DNA of 64,000 nucleotides from Botrimarina hoheduenensis (lineage in GTDB: Bacteria > Planctomycetota > Planctomycetia > Pirellulales > Lacipirellulaceae). The DNA lies in assembly GCF_007859815.1 (NCBI RefSeq), contig NZ_SJPH01000001.1:780448-844447 (forward strand), written 5' to 3'. Position 1 is the first letter of the stretch. Each line of letters begins with the position of its first letter. Positions 53,686 to 63,148 of this stretch are shown piece after piece. A model generated the notes under the pieces. That model worked only from the letters and a program-made list of their open reading frames with translations. It was not told where the DNA came from and did no database searches. The position numbers were made by a program, and so were the translations under genes.

Positions 53686-54846
53686 CTAGTTACGGAAGCC
53701 CTGCTTGATGTACCAGGTGACATCGCCGCCATCGTTGCGGACCGCCTGCTGACGGTGTGTGTCTTGATCGATGTCGTACGACACCGACTGCACCGAGCCA
53801 TCGCAGAAAGCCATGTTCATCGAGCCGGCATGCGCGCTGCCGAAAGCAACGAGGTTGCTCTGCAAGATACGGTTGTTGTCTTGCTGCGGCTGCCACGCTT
53901 CGTCAGGTGCTCCAAAGAAGCGCTGGCCAGCCTGTGGGCGCCACGCGACCCGATGGTTGTCCCACTCGTAGCCCGCATACATCGATTGATTGTCGCCGTA
54001 GCGATCAACGTCCTGATAGACCGTATTGTCGTCGTACGCCTTGGGGGCGACGAACTTCTCACCGACGAGATAAGTCTTGCTCGTGCCGTCCGAGATTTTT
54101 GCGCCATCAATCTCGCTCGCGAGGAAGACCACGCCGTTTTGATAGTTTAGATTCTCAGCTCCGGTCTCAGTGAAAGGGTCTGACATGGCGGGCCAATTAT
54201 AGTTGTCGCCTTGCGCAAGCGTTGCGGGGAAAGGCATGTTCTCGCCGGAAGTCAGGCCCGTAGAAGCATGCCGACGGGCGTCGCCGCTGTTGGCAGCGTA
54301 ATCGCCTTTTGCAACAGCAAGCCCCCCGCCGGCATTCACGAACGCAAAATCCGGCGCAAGCGATCCCGAATCGTGCTGCTGCAAAGCGATATTGCGTCGG
54401 CTGGGGCAGTTGAAAGTTTTGACCGGGGTGGCGATCAACTGGGTGATGGCATTGCGCCACTGTTGTGAGCCGACCGTTTCCCCCTTACCCAGATCGCGCA
54501 GCGTGTTTTCTTCCAGGTAGCTGAACACGCTGTAGTACCAGCTGCCTGGCTGCTTCTTGCCGTAGCCACGTGTGGGGTCGGCCATGAACAGCGTTCCCCA
54601 GCCGCCCGAGGGGTAGAAGCCAAACGTGTCGACGTGCAGCATCGACGCCAGCCCGACCTGCTTGAGCTGGTTCTTGCACTGGCTGCGACGCGCGGCCTCG
54701 CGGGCAGCCTGCACCGCCGGCAGCAAGAGCGCTACCAGGATGCCGATGATCGCAATCACCACTAGCAGCTCAACCAGCGTAAAGCCGCGGAGCGGGCGGA
54801 CTGAGGGGGCGCTGGCGGCCTGACGGTTGGCGTGTCGGGACGGCAT
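53686..54846 (-). CDS. DUF1559 pseudopilin-like protein
   Basis: 386 aa from the ATG at 54846 (MPSRHANRQ). Signal RG^[13 protein letters not shown] followed by [28 protein letters not shown]-terminal motif [18 protein letters not shown] is the H-X9-DG element ([12 protein letters not shown]). AAGGA lies about 9 nt upstream. Two to three cysteines. Close paralogue of the genes at 50037 and 55486. Confidence 0.93.
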   Translation of the reverse strand: MPSRHANRQAASAPSVRPLRGFTLVELLVVIAIIGILVALLLPAVQAAREAARRSQCKNQLKQVGLASMLHVDTFGFYPSGGWGTLFMADPTRGYGKKQPGSWYYSVFSYLEENTLRDLGKGETVGSQQWRNAITQLIATPVKTFNCPSRRNIALQQHDSGSLAPDFAFVNAGGGLAVAKGDYAANSGDARRHASTGLTSGENMPFPATLAQGDNYNWPAMSDPFTETGAENLNYQNGVVFLASEIDGAKISDGTSKTYLVGEKFVAPKAYDDNTVYQDVDRYGDNQSMYAGYEWDNHRVAWRPQAGQRFFGAPDEAWQPQQDNNRILQSNLVAFGSAHAGSMNMAFCDGSVQSVSYDIDQDTHRQQAVRNDGGDVTWYIKQGFRN

Positions 54847-54966
54847 GGGGAGGAATCCTTGTTACGTAGGGAGCAGGCTGGTCGTGGTCGGTCGCGGCGG
54901 GCGGGGCAAGCCGGTCAAGGCCCGTCAGAGGCCCCGCAGAAACACAGAGCCGCCAACACCGTACGA

Positions 54967-55470
54967 CTAAAGTTTTTCTAATTCAAACAACAGGTCGGTG
55001 CGATCTTCGGTAACTTCGACGCTGAAAGGGGTCTGCTGCGGTGCCAAGTACTTCTCCGGCACGAGCAGGCCGCCCATGTTGGGGTCCTTCAGCACCGTGA
55101 ACAAAACGTGGTACTTGCCCTTGTAGACGCCATCGCCCCGTTTGCGGGTGAAGAGGGTGAAGGCACCGCTCTCGCGATCGATCTCCCCCTGAGCCGCTTT
55201 GCGAATCTCGGCCGGCGAGTCGTCGGTGGGCTTAAAAGTAATAGTCCGCACGGCCCCGGTGATTGGTGAGCCATCTTGAAAAACAGCCCGGCCGCTGATC
55301 TGAGCCGTTGGACTGCCACCGCAGCCAACCAAGCCAAGGACCAGCGTTGCCACGCTTGCCGTGACTCCGGCGCGGAAATTAGTTTGTAAGCAGAGAGAGA
55401 ACAAGCGTGACCCAAGGGGGATGGAAGCGGTGGTGGGCGGATTTTCTGTTGTCGCTGGCAAGGCAATCAC
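54967..55470 (-). CDS. Putative lipoprotein with carboxypeptidase regulatory-like domain
   Basis: 167 aa. ATLVLGLVGC (about residues 41-50) is a lipobox-like end of a signal peptide. The first 30 residues may not be translated; no internal start is clearly better. Strand-rich domain with the SGRAVFQDGSPITGAVRTITFKP pattern, common in planctomycete lipoproteins found beside DUF1559 genes. Lies between two DUF1559 genes and probably shares their transcript. Confidence 0.75.
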   Translation of the reverse strand: MIALPATTENPPTTASIPLGSRLFSLCLQTNFRAGVTASVATLVLGLVGCGGSPTAQISGRAVFQDGSPITGAVRTITFKPTDDSPAEIRKAAQGEIDRESGAFTLFTRKRGDGVYKGKYHVLFTVLKDPNMGGLLVPEKYLAPQQTPFSVEVTEDRTDLLFELEKL

Positions 55471-55485
55471 CCTGCTTGTTGCAAA

Positions 55486-56670
55486 TCAGCGGGTCGAGAA
55501 CGTGACGAAGGTAAAGTCGCCATCGGCACCCATCAGCAGATGGTCCCAAGCCGCACAGCAGGGGGCTCCGCCGGTGGTCTCGATGTCGTCCAGGATGAAC
55601 GTCACGCTGCCGTCGGCGCGGGCGATGAAGATGCCGCCGGCGTGCAAGCTGCGGGCCGTCGCCTGAGCGAAATCATTATCGTTGTTGCAAGTCATGCAGT
55701 CGGCTTCGAACGCGAGACCGTCGGTTCCGCATGAGAAGTTGGGTCCCACGAGCGAACCTGCCGCGTCGTCCGATTTGGCGCTACACAGGTTGGGGCCGTT
55801 GGCGTCGCCGCCTGCGCCAAAGCGGGCGACCACGCTGGCTCCGGGCATCGGCAGGGCCCATGCCCCCCGCCAGTCCAGTTCACTAACCCCCGCCCGAAGC
55901 TCAGCGAGCATCATCGTCTTGCTCGTGCCATCGGTGAGCTGGGCGAACCGCACCGCCTCGTTGGGGCCGAAGACACCACGGATGGAGGTGGGCCAGTTGC
56001 GTGATGTGCCGTTACCCTTCCAGGCGTCGGTCGCCAGACCGGTGGTGTTTTGGATCAACGCAGGGGCCTGGGGGCCCGCGTCGCTGACGCCGTGCAGCCA
56101 GTTACCCGGTCCGGCGTTAGCCGCGTAATTGCCGCGTGCCCAGTTGTCGCCGAGCGCGGTCGACTGGAACTTGACTTCATTGTTGCCGTCCGAGGGGCAC
56201 TTCAGCACCGCGATCTCGGTTCCGCGAGCCTGAATGTTGCGATAGTTGACGGCACCCGTGTTGGTGATCAATCCGCCCGTGTGTCGCTGGGTGAAATCGA
56301 AGGTGTCGTAAACCGTTTGCGATTCGAGGTACGGGAGCGATTCGATCAACCACGAACTGCGATACAGCGTCGTACGCCCGATGGGCTGCGCCTGTTGGCC
56401 GCGAAAGGGGCCCGAGGCGATCGAACCAATAAAGGGGCCGTCGTGCACAATCGCAGGGGGAAACTCCCCCTTAGCCGATTCGTAATTCAAGACCGCCAAC
56501 GCGACGTTCTTCAGCTGCGACTGGCACTGCGAGCGACGCGCGGCCTCGCGAGCGGCCTGAACGGCGGGCAGCAGCAGAGCGACCAGGATCCCGATAATCG
56601 CGATCACCACCAGCAACTCGACAAGTGTGAACGCCCGGCGAGAGTGTCGATTTGCAAAGGGAGTCAACAT
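55486..56670 (-). CDS. DUF1559 pseudopilin-like protein
   Basis: 394 aa from the ATG at 56670 ([10 protein letters not shown]). Signal RRA^[14 protein letters not shown] has Ala at -1. Helix [35 protein letters not shown]9-DG-like tail [18 protein letters not shown]. Six cysteines, several in the CSAKSDD...[15 protein letters not shown] stretch (about residues 300-335), unusual for its paralogues here. Precedes the lipoprotein gene by 15 bp. Confidence 0.93.
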   Translation of the reverse strand: MLTPFANRHSRRAFTLVELLVVIAIIGILVALLLPAVQAAREAARRSQCQSQLKNVALAVLNYESAKGEFPPAIVHDGPFIGSIASGPFRGQQAQPIGRTTLYRSSWLIESLPYLESQTVYDTFDFTQRHTGGLITNTGAVNYRNIQARGTEIAVLKCPSDGNNEVKFQSTALGDNWARGNYAANAGPGNWLHGVSDAGPQAPALIQNTTGLATDAWKGNGTSRNWPTSIRGVFGPNEAVRFAQLTDGTSKTMMLAELRAGVSELDWRGAWALPMPGASVVARFGAGGDANGPNLCSAKSDDAAGSLVGPNFSCGTDGLAFEADCMTCNNDNDFAQATARSLHAGGIFIARADGSVTFILDDIETTGGAPCCAAWDHLLMGADGDFTFVTFSTR

Positions 56671-56897
56671 GCTTTTGGATTCCTGAGCTTTCCGTGCGGA
56701 AGGGTGCAACGCGGGGAAGGCGTCGCTGGAACAAGCCTGGCAGTGGGGGCAGCGTGTGATGCGGGGTAGGGCAGCGGGGTGGGGGCAAGCCGATTGTTGC
56801 CGGGGGGGCAGGTCGAGAAAACGCCAATTCTTTTAAGCAAGGAATCGGCTCAACGAAGTCTCTCGATAGCGCATTTTTAGGGATTGGTAATCGAATA

Positions 56898-56931
56898 GCG
56901 GGGCGGACGACCCAAAGATCGTCCACCCCGC
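56898..56931 (-). terminator. Hairpin downstream of PEP-CTERM gene at 56960
   Basis: GCGGGGCGGACGA (56898-56910) pairs with TCGTCCACCCCGC (56919-56931), 12 pairs with one C-A mismatch, loop of 8 nt. It lies 29 bp beyond the stop on the minus strand. No T-run follows. Confidence 0.5.
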
Positions 56932-56959
56932 CAAGGTCTCAGTTGTCAAAAAAAGCTGA

Positions 56960-57871
56960 TCAGCGACGACGACGCGAAGCGACGGCGGCCAGACCCACGA
57001 GGCCCAGCAGAGCCGAGGCGGGCTCGGGAACGAGCGTCACGCGCAGGTTGTCGAAGATCACGGCGTGCGGGCCGACCGAGTCAAACGCGTCGGTGTAGCC
57101 GATGCTCACCAGGCCGTTGGTGGCGACCTTCGGTGTGCGGATGATCGGCGTATCGTTGATCAGGTAGGTCACGTTAGCGGCGTCGACAACGATCGACAGC
57201 GTGGCCCAACTGTTTCCGGGTGAACCGGGGAATTCGGTGCTCGGGAAGATCGACTGATAGGTGTCGCCGGTGGCGTTGGTGGTGTTGGCGCTGTTGAGGT
57301 AGCTCGCATCGCCCGAGGGGACGACAAGGCCTCCATCGACATAGTGGCGGTAGTCGCTGGCGCTGCCGCCTTCGCCCGTGATGGCGACGAAGTGGCCCGA
57401 GCCGGCGATCGGTGTGAAGATCGAGTTGAAGGTCGCGCCGGTGCCGCCGACGCCGAAGTGGCCGAACTCGGTCGTGCCCGAGGCACCCGTGTTGACCAGC
57501 ATGTACATGTCAACGTCAACGCGGTACTGAGCCGCCGTGACGGGCACGTTCAGGAACGCTGTGACGTGATCTTCCTCGGTCGTTGTCGGGCCTTCGGGGC
57601 CTTCTTCGGTGTCGTTGACCGTGAAGCGGATGCCCTTGCCAGCGCCGGGAGCCGAGTTAGGGGCCAGCGGGAGGCCGGCGGCGACGTAGTCGTAGGCAAA
57701 GGCGACCGTGCCGTCAAAGAGGCCGTCGCCGGGGGCACCGTCGCTATCGGTGCGAACGATGTAGCTGCCGGACGAATCGACCTCGAAGGTGTCTTCAATG
57801 TCAACGGCGTTGGCGCCCGAGCTGATCATGAGTGCCGCGGCGAATGCCACGAGCCAAGTCTTACAGAACAT
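56960..57871 (-). CDS. PEP-CTERM sorting-signal protein
   Basis: 303 aa. Signal peptide MFCKTWLVAFAAALMISSGANA. The body is strand-rich and Cys-free (FTVNDTEEGPEGPTTTEED; HVTAFLNVPVTAAQYRVDVDMYM), suggesting an extracellular jelly-roll or LamG-like fold (IVVDAANVTYLINDTPI). C-terminus: VPEPASALLGLVGLAAVASRRRR. AGAGGT SD before the ATG. Exosortase substrate; not in the same transcription unit as the DUF1559 genes by spacing. Confidence 0.9.
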   Translation of the reverse strand: MFCKTWLVAFAAALMISSGANAVDIEDTFEVDSSGSYIVRTDSDGAPGDGLFDGTVAFAYDYVAAGLPLAPNSAPGAGKGIRFTVNDTEEGPEGPTTTEEDHVTAFLNVPVTAAQYRVDVDMYMLVNTGASGTTEFGHFGVGGTGATFNSIFTPIAGSGHFVAITGEGGSASDYRHYVDGGLVVPSGDASYLNSANTTNATGDTYQSIFPSTEFPGSPGNSWATLSIVVDAANVTYLINDTPIIRTPKVATNGLVSIGYTDAFDSVGPHAVIFDNLRVTLVPEPASALLGLVGLAAVASRRRR

Positions 57872-57943
57872 TAGCGGTTACCTCTGGTTGAGAATCTAAG
57901 GGAGTCAAAAGCAGGAACAGGAAACAAAAATCTTATCGACCGG

Positions 57944-57980
57944 TCTCTCGGTGGCGGGGAGTTGCCCCGCCACCGAGAGA
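57944..57980 (-). terminator. Strong hairpin terminator of the 57997 gene
   Basis: TCTCTCGGTGGCGGGG (57944-57959) and CCCCGCCACCGAGAGA (57965-57980) form a perfect 16-bp stem with a 5-nt loop, 17 bp beyond the stop of the minus-strand gene. A T5 run occurs about 14 nt further on, so it acts as a near-canonical intrinsic terminator. Confidence 0.8.
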
Positions 57981-57996
57981 GACGGATCGAATTATC

Positions 57997-59985
57997 TCAG
58001 CGACGGCGACGAGCGACCAGACCACAGACCAAGGCCGCCAGCAGAGCCGAAGCGGGCTCGGGCACGGCCACGCCGACACCGAAGCCCCAGTTGCCCAACA
58101 GGGCGTTGAGCTCGCCGTTATCGACGGGGGTCACGAAGCCGTTAACCCACGTCGGGGGAACGGTCGCCGAGCCCCAGTTGCCCAGGAGCAGGTTCAGGTC
58201 GCCGTTGTCGACCTTGCCGTCGCCATTGAAGTCACCGTTGACGGGCGTTGCGACGAGATCTTCCAGAGCGAAAGCACCGGCCGTCAGAGCGGCGTTGTTC
58301 GAGGTGATCGCCTTGGTGGCACCGCCGAGCGAGTAGTACTCAAGCTGCTCGGACAGGTTGCTGGTGTAGTAGAGGTTGCCGGCGATGTCGGTCTTCACCT
58401 GAGAGAACGAACCCTGCGAGCCCTGCGCGTCTTGCGTGAAGATCGGGGTGATGTTCGTGATGAAGTCGTCACTCGTGTCGCCGGGGGTGCCATTGTCATC
58501 GATTTGGAGGTCGGGCAAGCCGTTGGCGTCCAGAGGAACCGCGAGGATCTTGGCCCCCAAGGCACTGTCCGGACCCAAAACCGGGTTCTCACCAGCCACG
58601 CTACGACGCTGGACGTACATGATGGTGTTGTCCGGCGAGAAGCTCACGTTGTGAGTCTGACGGAAGATGTCGTTCGCCGCATCGAGGCTGAGGGCCTCGA
58701 CCGGATCGGTCGTGTCAACGTAACCGTCCAGACCGTTGTCGATCGTGAACTGCTTGGACGCCCAATCAACCGTGATATCGCGGCCATCGCCACCGGCACC
58801 TTCGGGAGTCAGGATCACGAGGCTCGACGAGTCATCGCCGTTGGAGCGTGCCCCCGACAAGTACCACTTATCAAAGTGGGCGTTGTACTGGGCGTTGGCG
58901 GTCACGCCGATGTTGAAGTCGAGGAAAACCTGGCTGCCATCGGAGTGCGTACCGACGCTCTCGCCCGACAGCGCGCTGGTCACGCCAGACGTGTTGCGGT
59001 CGGAGCCGGTCGAGGTGTGCAGGTCGCCAACAGCGATTTCCAGACTGGGGGCACCGGCGAAGTTGGTGGTCGTCGCGCCGATGTTCCAGCGCCAAACATT
59101 GTTGCCGTCGCTGGCGGTGGTGACCTGCAGGTCGGCGTCGAGGTCTTCGTCCATCGCCGCGACCGACAGGTTCACGCCCCACACGCCGGTGGCTTGGGGT
59201 TCGCCGTTGATCGAGCCGTGCAGCGGCAGCAGACCGAACTCGTCCGAGTCATCGCTGGCGACACCGCCGGTCGGGCCGCTCTCTTCCCGCAGCAGAACGC
59301 CACCGGTGGTGAGGTCGGCCGAGGCGACCTTCAGGCCACCGACGTCGTTGGTCCAGTCAGACATCAGCAGGTTGCCTGCCTCGTCCATGCCAATGCGGTA
59401 GAACGAGCTGGAACTGGTCTGGCTGACCGTAACTCCCGGCGGAACTTTCGCCAGCGTGGGATCGTTAGCATTGGCAGGCACACTGCGGGTGGGCAGATCG
59501 ACGCCGATGCGGTCAGCGGTGAAGGCGTAGATGCCGTTGCCCATGGTGCGGCCGGCCGCGGTAACGACCGGGTTGGCACCATTGAGGCCGCGGTTCTGGT
59601 TGACGTAAACCGTGCCGAAGAACGGGCTGGAGGGAATGTTGTTGATCGCCAGACCACCCGGACGATCGAACGAGGTCCACAAGGTCGCCGTGTCATCGAC
59701 GTAATTAAAACCGGGAGACGCGGTGTGCGAGACCTCGATGCCAAAGCCTGTCGCGGTGCCCAGGTCAAAGGTGTGCCGACCGGCACCCAGAGCACCCAGG
59801 TTGAGGGCCGATGCGCCCGTACGAGCGATCGTCACATTGTCGGCGGCTTCGTTGAGAACAAACTCATACGTGCTACCGGTGGTGTTACGCAGGCCGGACG
59901 CGTACGGCACGGCGATCGCCGTGGCGGTGAAGCCGGTCGCTGCGAGCACAGCGGCAAGAGGACGGAACAGCGGGGAGAGTGACAT
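57997..59985 (-). CDS. PEP-CTERM protein with dockerin-like module (paralogue B)
   Basis: 662 aa from the ATG at 59985 (MSLSPLFRPLAAVLAATGFTATAIA). Signal peptide, then a long Cys-poor, Asn/Thr/Asp-rich region that resembles a secreted beta-propeller (WTSFDRPGGLAINNIPSSPFFGTVYVNQNRGL; GNLLMSDWTNDVGGL). Then the DFNGDGKVDNGDL...GNWG module, a shorter second repeat, and VPEPASALLAALVCGLVARRRR. The C-terminal 85 residues closely match those of the 51739 protein, suggesting duplication or shared function. GC-rich SD-like GGGGAGG precedes the ATG. Confidence 0.9.
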   Translation of the reverse strand: MSLSPLFRPLAAVLAATGFTATAIAVPYASGLRNTTGSTYEFVLNEAADNVTIARTGASALNLGALGAGRHTFDLGTATGFGIEVSHTASPGFNYVDDTATLWTSFDRPGGLAINNIPSSPFFGTVYVNQNRGLNGANPVVTAAGRTMGNGIYAFTADRIGVDLPTRSVPANANDPTLAKVPPGVTVSQTSSSSFYRIGMDEAGNLLMSDWTNDVGGLKVASADLTTGGVLLREESGPTGGVASDDSDEFGLLPLHGSINGEPQATGVWGVNLSVAAMDEDLDADLQVTTASDGNNVWRWNIGATTTNFAGAPSLEIAVGDLHTSTGSDRNTSGVTSALSGESVGTHSDGSQVFLDFNIGVTANAQYNAHFDKWYLSGARSNGDDSSSLVILTPEGAGGDGRDITVDWASKQFTIDNGLDGYVDTTDPVEALSLDAANDIFRQTHNVSFSPDNTIMYVQRRSVAGENPVLGPDSALGAKILAVPLDANGLPDLQIDDNGTPGDTSDDFITNITPIFTQDAQGSQGSFSQVKTDIAGNLYYTSNLSEQLEYYSLGGATKAITSNNAALTAGAFALEDLVATPVNGDFNGDGKVDNGDLNLLLGNWGSATVPPTWVNGFVTPVDNGELNALLGNWGFGVGVAVPEPASALLAALVCGLVARRRR

Positions 59986-60655
59986 GGGGAGGGGCTCTCG
60001 GGGTCTAACGAGGTGTAACGGCGAATGAGGCACGTCGCTACGCAAAGCGTACCGAGTGACTCGGGAGGGGAGCGGAGGGAAAAGTACCGGCCAAGGGCGA
60101 TATCGCCTTGGAGTAGTCGCTGCTGTTGAGGCAGCGGGCAGAGGGTTGGCCGATGAACCTTCATCAGTACTTAACGTAACAAGGTGATGTCGTTAGGGTG
60201 GCACTTTCATGCGCACCTATTTAGTCAAATTGCGCAGGGGGACTTGTCGAGCGTTTTCTCGACAATTTTCGGCGGAAAGCCGTACGGGTCGTCGGGGAGG
60301 CCCGTTGATTCGGTTCAAGCCCGTCGATTCGCCTCTATTTGGCACCCGCCTAGAGTCTCCGCTGAGCCGGCTATAGTACTTCAACTGCCGGCCGGCCTTG
60401 TAAGAGGCTGCGTGACCGCCTCGGAGTCGCAGCAAAAGCCGCTCGGCAAAACCCAGTATTTACCGTCCCCAAGCGCTGCTTAGGTGCTCTACCACGTTGG
60501 CTAACCGATGCCCGGTCCTGGTGACGCAAGTAGCGGACCCCTCACCCAAGGACCCCCTCACCAAAAAAACGGGATCGGGACGGGCATCAAACGACAGACT
60601 CGGAGCGGCACGATCACCGCTGAGAGGGACTAGCCCAGAGCGAGCGTCTCAAAAG
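59986..60655. other. 670-bp gene-free region
   Basis: There is no convincing gene. It holds the promoter region of the minus-strand PEP-CTERM gene and a plus-strand hairpin (listed separately). AT-rich stretches at 60165-60245 and near 60370 (TATAGT) are candidate promoters. Frames of up to 99 codons occur on either strand without protein character. Confidence 0.45.
60244..60269 (+). other. Hairpin with T-tract in gene-free region
   Basis: TTGTCGAG-CGTTTT-CTCGACAA (60244-60265), 8-bp stem, followed by TTTT (60266-60269). On the plus strand it looks like an intrinsic terminator, yet no plus-strand gene lies upstream. It may end a small RNA or leader transcript. Confidence 0.35.
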
Positions 60656-60727
60656 CTGGGGATCAGGGACTTGAACCCCGACTAACGGAATCAGAATCCG
60701 TCGTGCTACCGATTACACCAATCCCCA
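60656..60727 (-). tRNA. tRNA-Gln (anticodon CTG)
   Basis: 72 nt, folds fully: acceptor TGGGGAT/ATCCCCA with discriminator G, D-arm, anticodon arm ACGGA-TTCTGAT-TCCGT, with anticodon CTG reading CAG, and T-arm with TTCAAGT. CCA is not encoded. A short T4 run follows the 3' end. Confidence 0.95.
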
Positions 60728-60961
60728 CCGTTGGTCGATCTTCACTCGCACACGATGATCAGAAAAAGGTAGGGCGACCGTAGCCCCGAATCAAGACCGC
60801 CCCTGGCAACATTCGGCGGCGCGGCGTTGGCCAGGCTTCTGTCTGTGGGGTAGCCGGGGATAGGCCCCAACCGGGCGGCGCCTTAGCGTAATGGCTTATC
60901 CCCTCCCTGGGTCGAGAATGCTCGGCCCGCGTGACGCCACAACGCCAGCCAGCCCCCCCCG

Positions 60962-61438
60962 ATGCCGAACGTTTACGATGCCGAACCCACCGCGGCCGCC
61001 AATGACCGCTACGCCATCGTGGTTGCGCGGTGGAATGAGGCGGTGACGGGGAACCTGGTCGAGGGGGCGATCGCCTCGCTGACCGCCGCCGGAGTCTCGC
61101 CCGATGCGATCGATGTCGCTTGGACACCGGGTGCCTGGGAGATTCCCGTCGTAACCCAGCGGCTGGCCGATACGTGTCGCTACGCAGCGATTCTTACGCT
61201 GGGGGCGGTTATCAAGGGCGAGACAGCCCACGACCATTGGATCAACCACGGTGTGACCGAGGCCCTCATGCGGATCGCGACCGAGCACAGCCTGCCGGTG
61301 CTGTTCGGGGTTTTAATGTGCGACTCGATGGAGCAGGCGATCAACCGTGCCGGCGGATCAGTTGGCAACAAAGGGGCGGAGTGTGCCGAGGCGGCGTTGA
61401 AGATGGTCGGTTTGCTGAGGTCGTTGCCCAAATCCTAA
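60962..61438 (+). CDS. ribH: 6,7-dimethyl-8-ribityllumazine synthase
   Basis: 158 aa. Condenses the ribityl-aminouracil with 3,4-dihydroxy-2-butanone 4-phosphate in riboflavin synthesis. VVARWNEAVTGNLVEGA, TPGAWEIPVVTQRL, LGAVIKGETAHDHWINHGVTEAL and the loop PVLFGVLMCDSMEQA are typical. Catalytic His in the ETAHDH motif. ATG after a C8 tract. Upstream of nusB, a common gene pairing. Confidence 0.96.
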   Translation: MPNVYDAEPTAAANDRYAIVVARWNEAVTGNLVEGAIASLTAAGVSPDAIDVAWTPGAWEIPVVTQRLADTCRYAAILTLGAVIKGETAHDHWINHGVTEALMRIATEHSLPVLFGVLMCDSMEQAINRAGGSVGNKGAECAEAALKMVGLLRSLPKS

Positions 61439-61618
61439 GCCCTGCGGAAAATCGCTCCGGTGCCGGCGGCACTCCCCGCGGGGATCCGCCTTGAGCCCTT
61501 CTGCCCGGGCATCCTCCTCACGCTATCGGCCGACTCTTGGGATCATCGTGGAAGACGGTGTTCTTCGAGTATCCTGTGAGCTTCCTTTCTTCGCCCCCCT
61601 GTGGTCTCCCCGTAGCGC

Positions 61619-62056
61619 ATGTCCCAACGCCGCCGAGCACGCGAAGTCGCCTTGCAGGTCCTCTTTGAGGACGATGTGAACACCCGCGCAACCTCGGCCG
61701 AGATGGAGTCGTTTCTGCGGGGCCGGCTGCGCAATCGGGGTATGGAGCAGTTCTCGCTTGACCTGATTCTGGGAACGCGCCGCAATCTGTCCGCGATCGA
61801 TCTGCGGCTCGGCGAAGTCGCCGCCAACTGGAGTCTGAAACGTATGGCTGGCGTTGATCGCAACGTTCTGCGTCTCGCGGCTTACGAGATCCTCTTCGCC
61901 GGAACCCCGTTCCGCGTGGCAGTCAACGAAGCGATTGAGCTTGCCAAACGTTTTGGCAGCGCCCAGTCGGGGGCATTTGTGAATGGCATTCTCGATCGCC
62001 TTAAGCCCGAGGTAGAAGGGCAACCCGCACCGGGCATGAAAAAGGCCGAGGCTTAG
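61619..62056 (+). CDS. nusB: Transcription antitermination factor NusB
   Basis: 145 aa, all-helical RNA-binding factor for rRNA antitermination. The N-terminal SQRRRAREVALQVLFEDDV and the C-terminal LKRMAGVDRNVLRLAAYEILF ... AVNEAIELAKRFGSAQSGAFVNGILDRL are diagnostic. The start lies after a strongly pyrimidine-rich leader with no SD. Confidence 0.95.
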   Translation: MSQRRRAREVALQVLFEDDVNTRATSAEMESFLRGRLRNRGMEQFSLDLILGTRRNLSAIDLRLGEVAANWSLKRMAGVDRNVLRLAAYEILFAGTPFRVAVNEAIELAKRFGSAQSGAFVNGILDRLKPEVEGQPAPGMKKAEA

Positions 62057-62072
62057 CGCGGGCAGCATCTTC

Positions 62073-62114
62073 AGCGTTGGTGCCCGAGGCTTGAGCGTTG
62101 GTGCCCGAGGCTTG
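62073..62114. repeat. Two perfect 21-bp tandem repeats
   Basis: AGCGTTGGTGCCCGAGGCTTG occurs at 62073-62093 and again at 62094-62114, just after nusB and before ftsY. Probably neutral replication slippage; no gene lies over it. Confidence 0.85.
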
Positions 62115-62212
62115 AGAATCATGCCCTCACGCCTCGCCAGAGGCCGTGGGCCTTTCCGGATAAGATTTTCGCGCCTTGCGGCCGCTATCCTCTCACTCAC
62201 TTACGACTGCGC

Positions 62213-63148
62213 ATGGGTTTCTTCGATCGCATCAAACAGGGCCTGAAGAAAACGGGCTCGTTGCTGAAGACCGATATCCGCGACCTCTTCAAGAGCGAAG
62301 GTCGGCTGATCGACGAAGCGTTTCTCGAAGAGATCCGCGGCATTCTCTTTCGTACTGATATGGGCTTCGACGCAGTAGACGCCCTGGTCGATGAGATCGC
62401 CACCAAGCTCCGTGGCCGGGTTGTTGAACTGGCCGAAGTCGTCGACGTGCTCAAAGTAAAGCTCAAAGAGCTGATGGCGCAACCCGAGTCGCCGATCGAT
62501 TTCGCCCCAACGGGGCCCACGATCGTCATGGTTTGTGGCGTGAACGGGGCGGGCAAAACGACTTCGATCGCGAAACTGGCTAGCCAATTCACCCGTTCGG
62601 GCAAGCGCGTTGTCCTCGGCGCGGGCGACACGTTTCGGGCCGCTGCGGTTGAGCAGCTCACGATCTGGGCCGATCGCCTGGGGGCCTCGATCGTCAAAGC
62701 GGCTCAAGGAACCCATCCGGCCACGGTCGCTTATCAAACCGTGGAGCGCGCGATTGCCGAACCGTTTGACGTGGCCGTTATCGACACCGCCGGCAGGCTA
62801 CAGACGCAAACCACACTGATGGCCGAACTAACCAAGATTCGTCAAGCGATCTCAAAACAGCTGCCCGACGCACCGCACGAGGTGTTGCTGGTGCTTGACG
62901 CCACGACCGGTCAGAACGGTGTCAGCCAGGCGCAAAAGTTTGCCGACGCGGCCGGCTGCACGGGCATCGTGCTGGCGAAGCTGGACGGCACCGCCAAGGG
63001 AGGCGTCGTGGTGGCGATCCGCCAACAGCTCGGCCTGCCGGTGAAGTACGTAGGCGTGGGCGAAGGGCATGAGGACCTCACGCCCTTCGTTCCTGACGAG
63101 TTTGTCGATGCCCTGTTTGCCGACGTGCTTCAGCCGACGAAGGCTTAG
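62213..63148 (+). CDS. ftsY: Signal recognition particle receptor FtsY
   Basis: 311 aa SRP-GTPase that docks ribosomes at the membrane. The N domain is helical (residues 1-95). In the G domain, G1 is GVNGAGKTTSIAKLA; DTAGRLQTQTTLM, AKLDGTAKGG and GVGEGHEDLTPF are typical. The acidic A domain is essentially absent; the start MGFFDRIKQGLKKTG is a membrane-targeting amphipathic helix. Divergent from nothing; 157 bp after nusB. Confidence 0.97.
   Translation: MGFFDRIKQGLKKTGSLLKTDIRDLFKSEGRLIDEAFLEEIRGILFRTDMGFDAVDALVDEIATKLRGRVVELAEVVDVLKVKLKELMAQPESPIDFAPTGPTIVMVCGVNGAGKTTSIAKLASQFTRSGKRVVLGAGDTFRAAAVEQLTIWADRLGASIVKAAQGTHPATVAYQTVERAIAEPFDVAVIDTAGRLQTQTTLMAELTKIRQAISKQLPDAPHEVLLVLDATTGQNGVSQAQKFADAAGCTGIVLAKLDGTAKGGVVVAIRQQLGLPVKYVGVGEGHEDLTPFVPDEFVDALFADVLQPTKA

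Noticed and set aside
58432..59982. A 516-codon antisense frame over the PEP-CTERM gene at 57997
   Set aside because: The sense gene has a signal peptide, dockerin-like module and PEP-CTERM motif. The antisense text is Arg/Val-rich without pattern.
60497..60685. 62-codon plus-strand frame at the tRNA locus
   Set aside because: It runs into the tRNA-Gln gene on the opposite strand and shows no protein character.
61523..62200. Antisense frame over nusB with repeated APTLKPR text
   Set aside because: The repeated text is the translated 21-bp DNA duplication, and nusB is secure.
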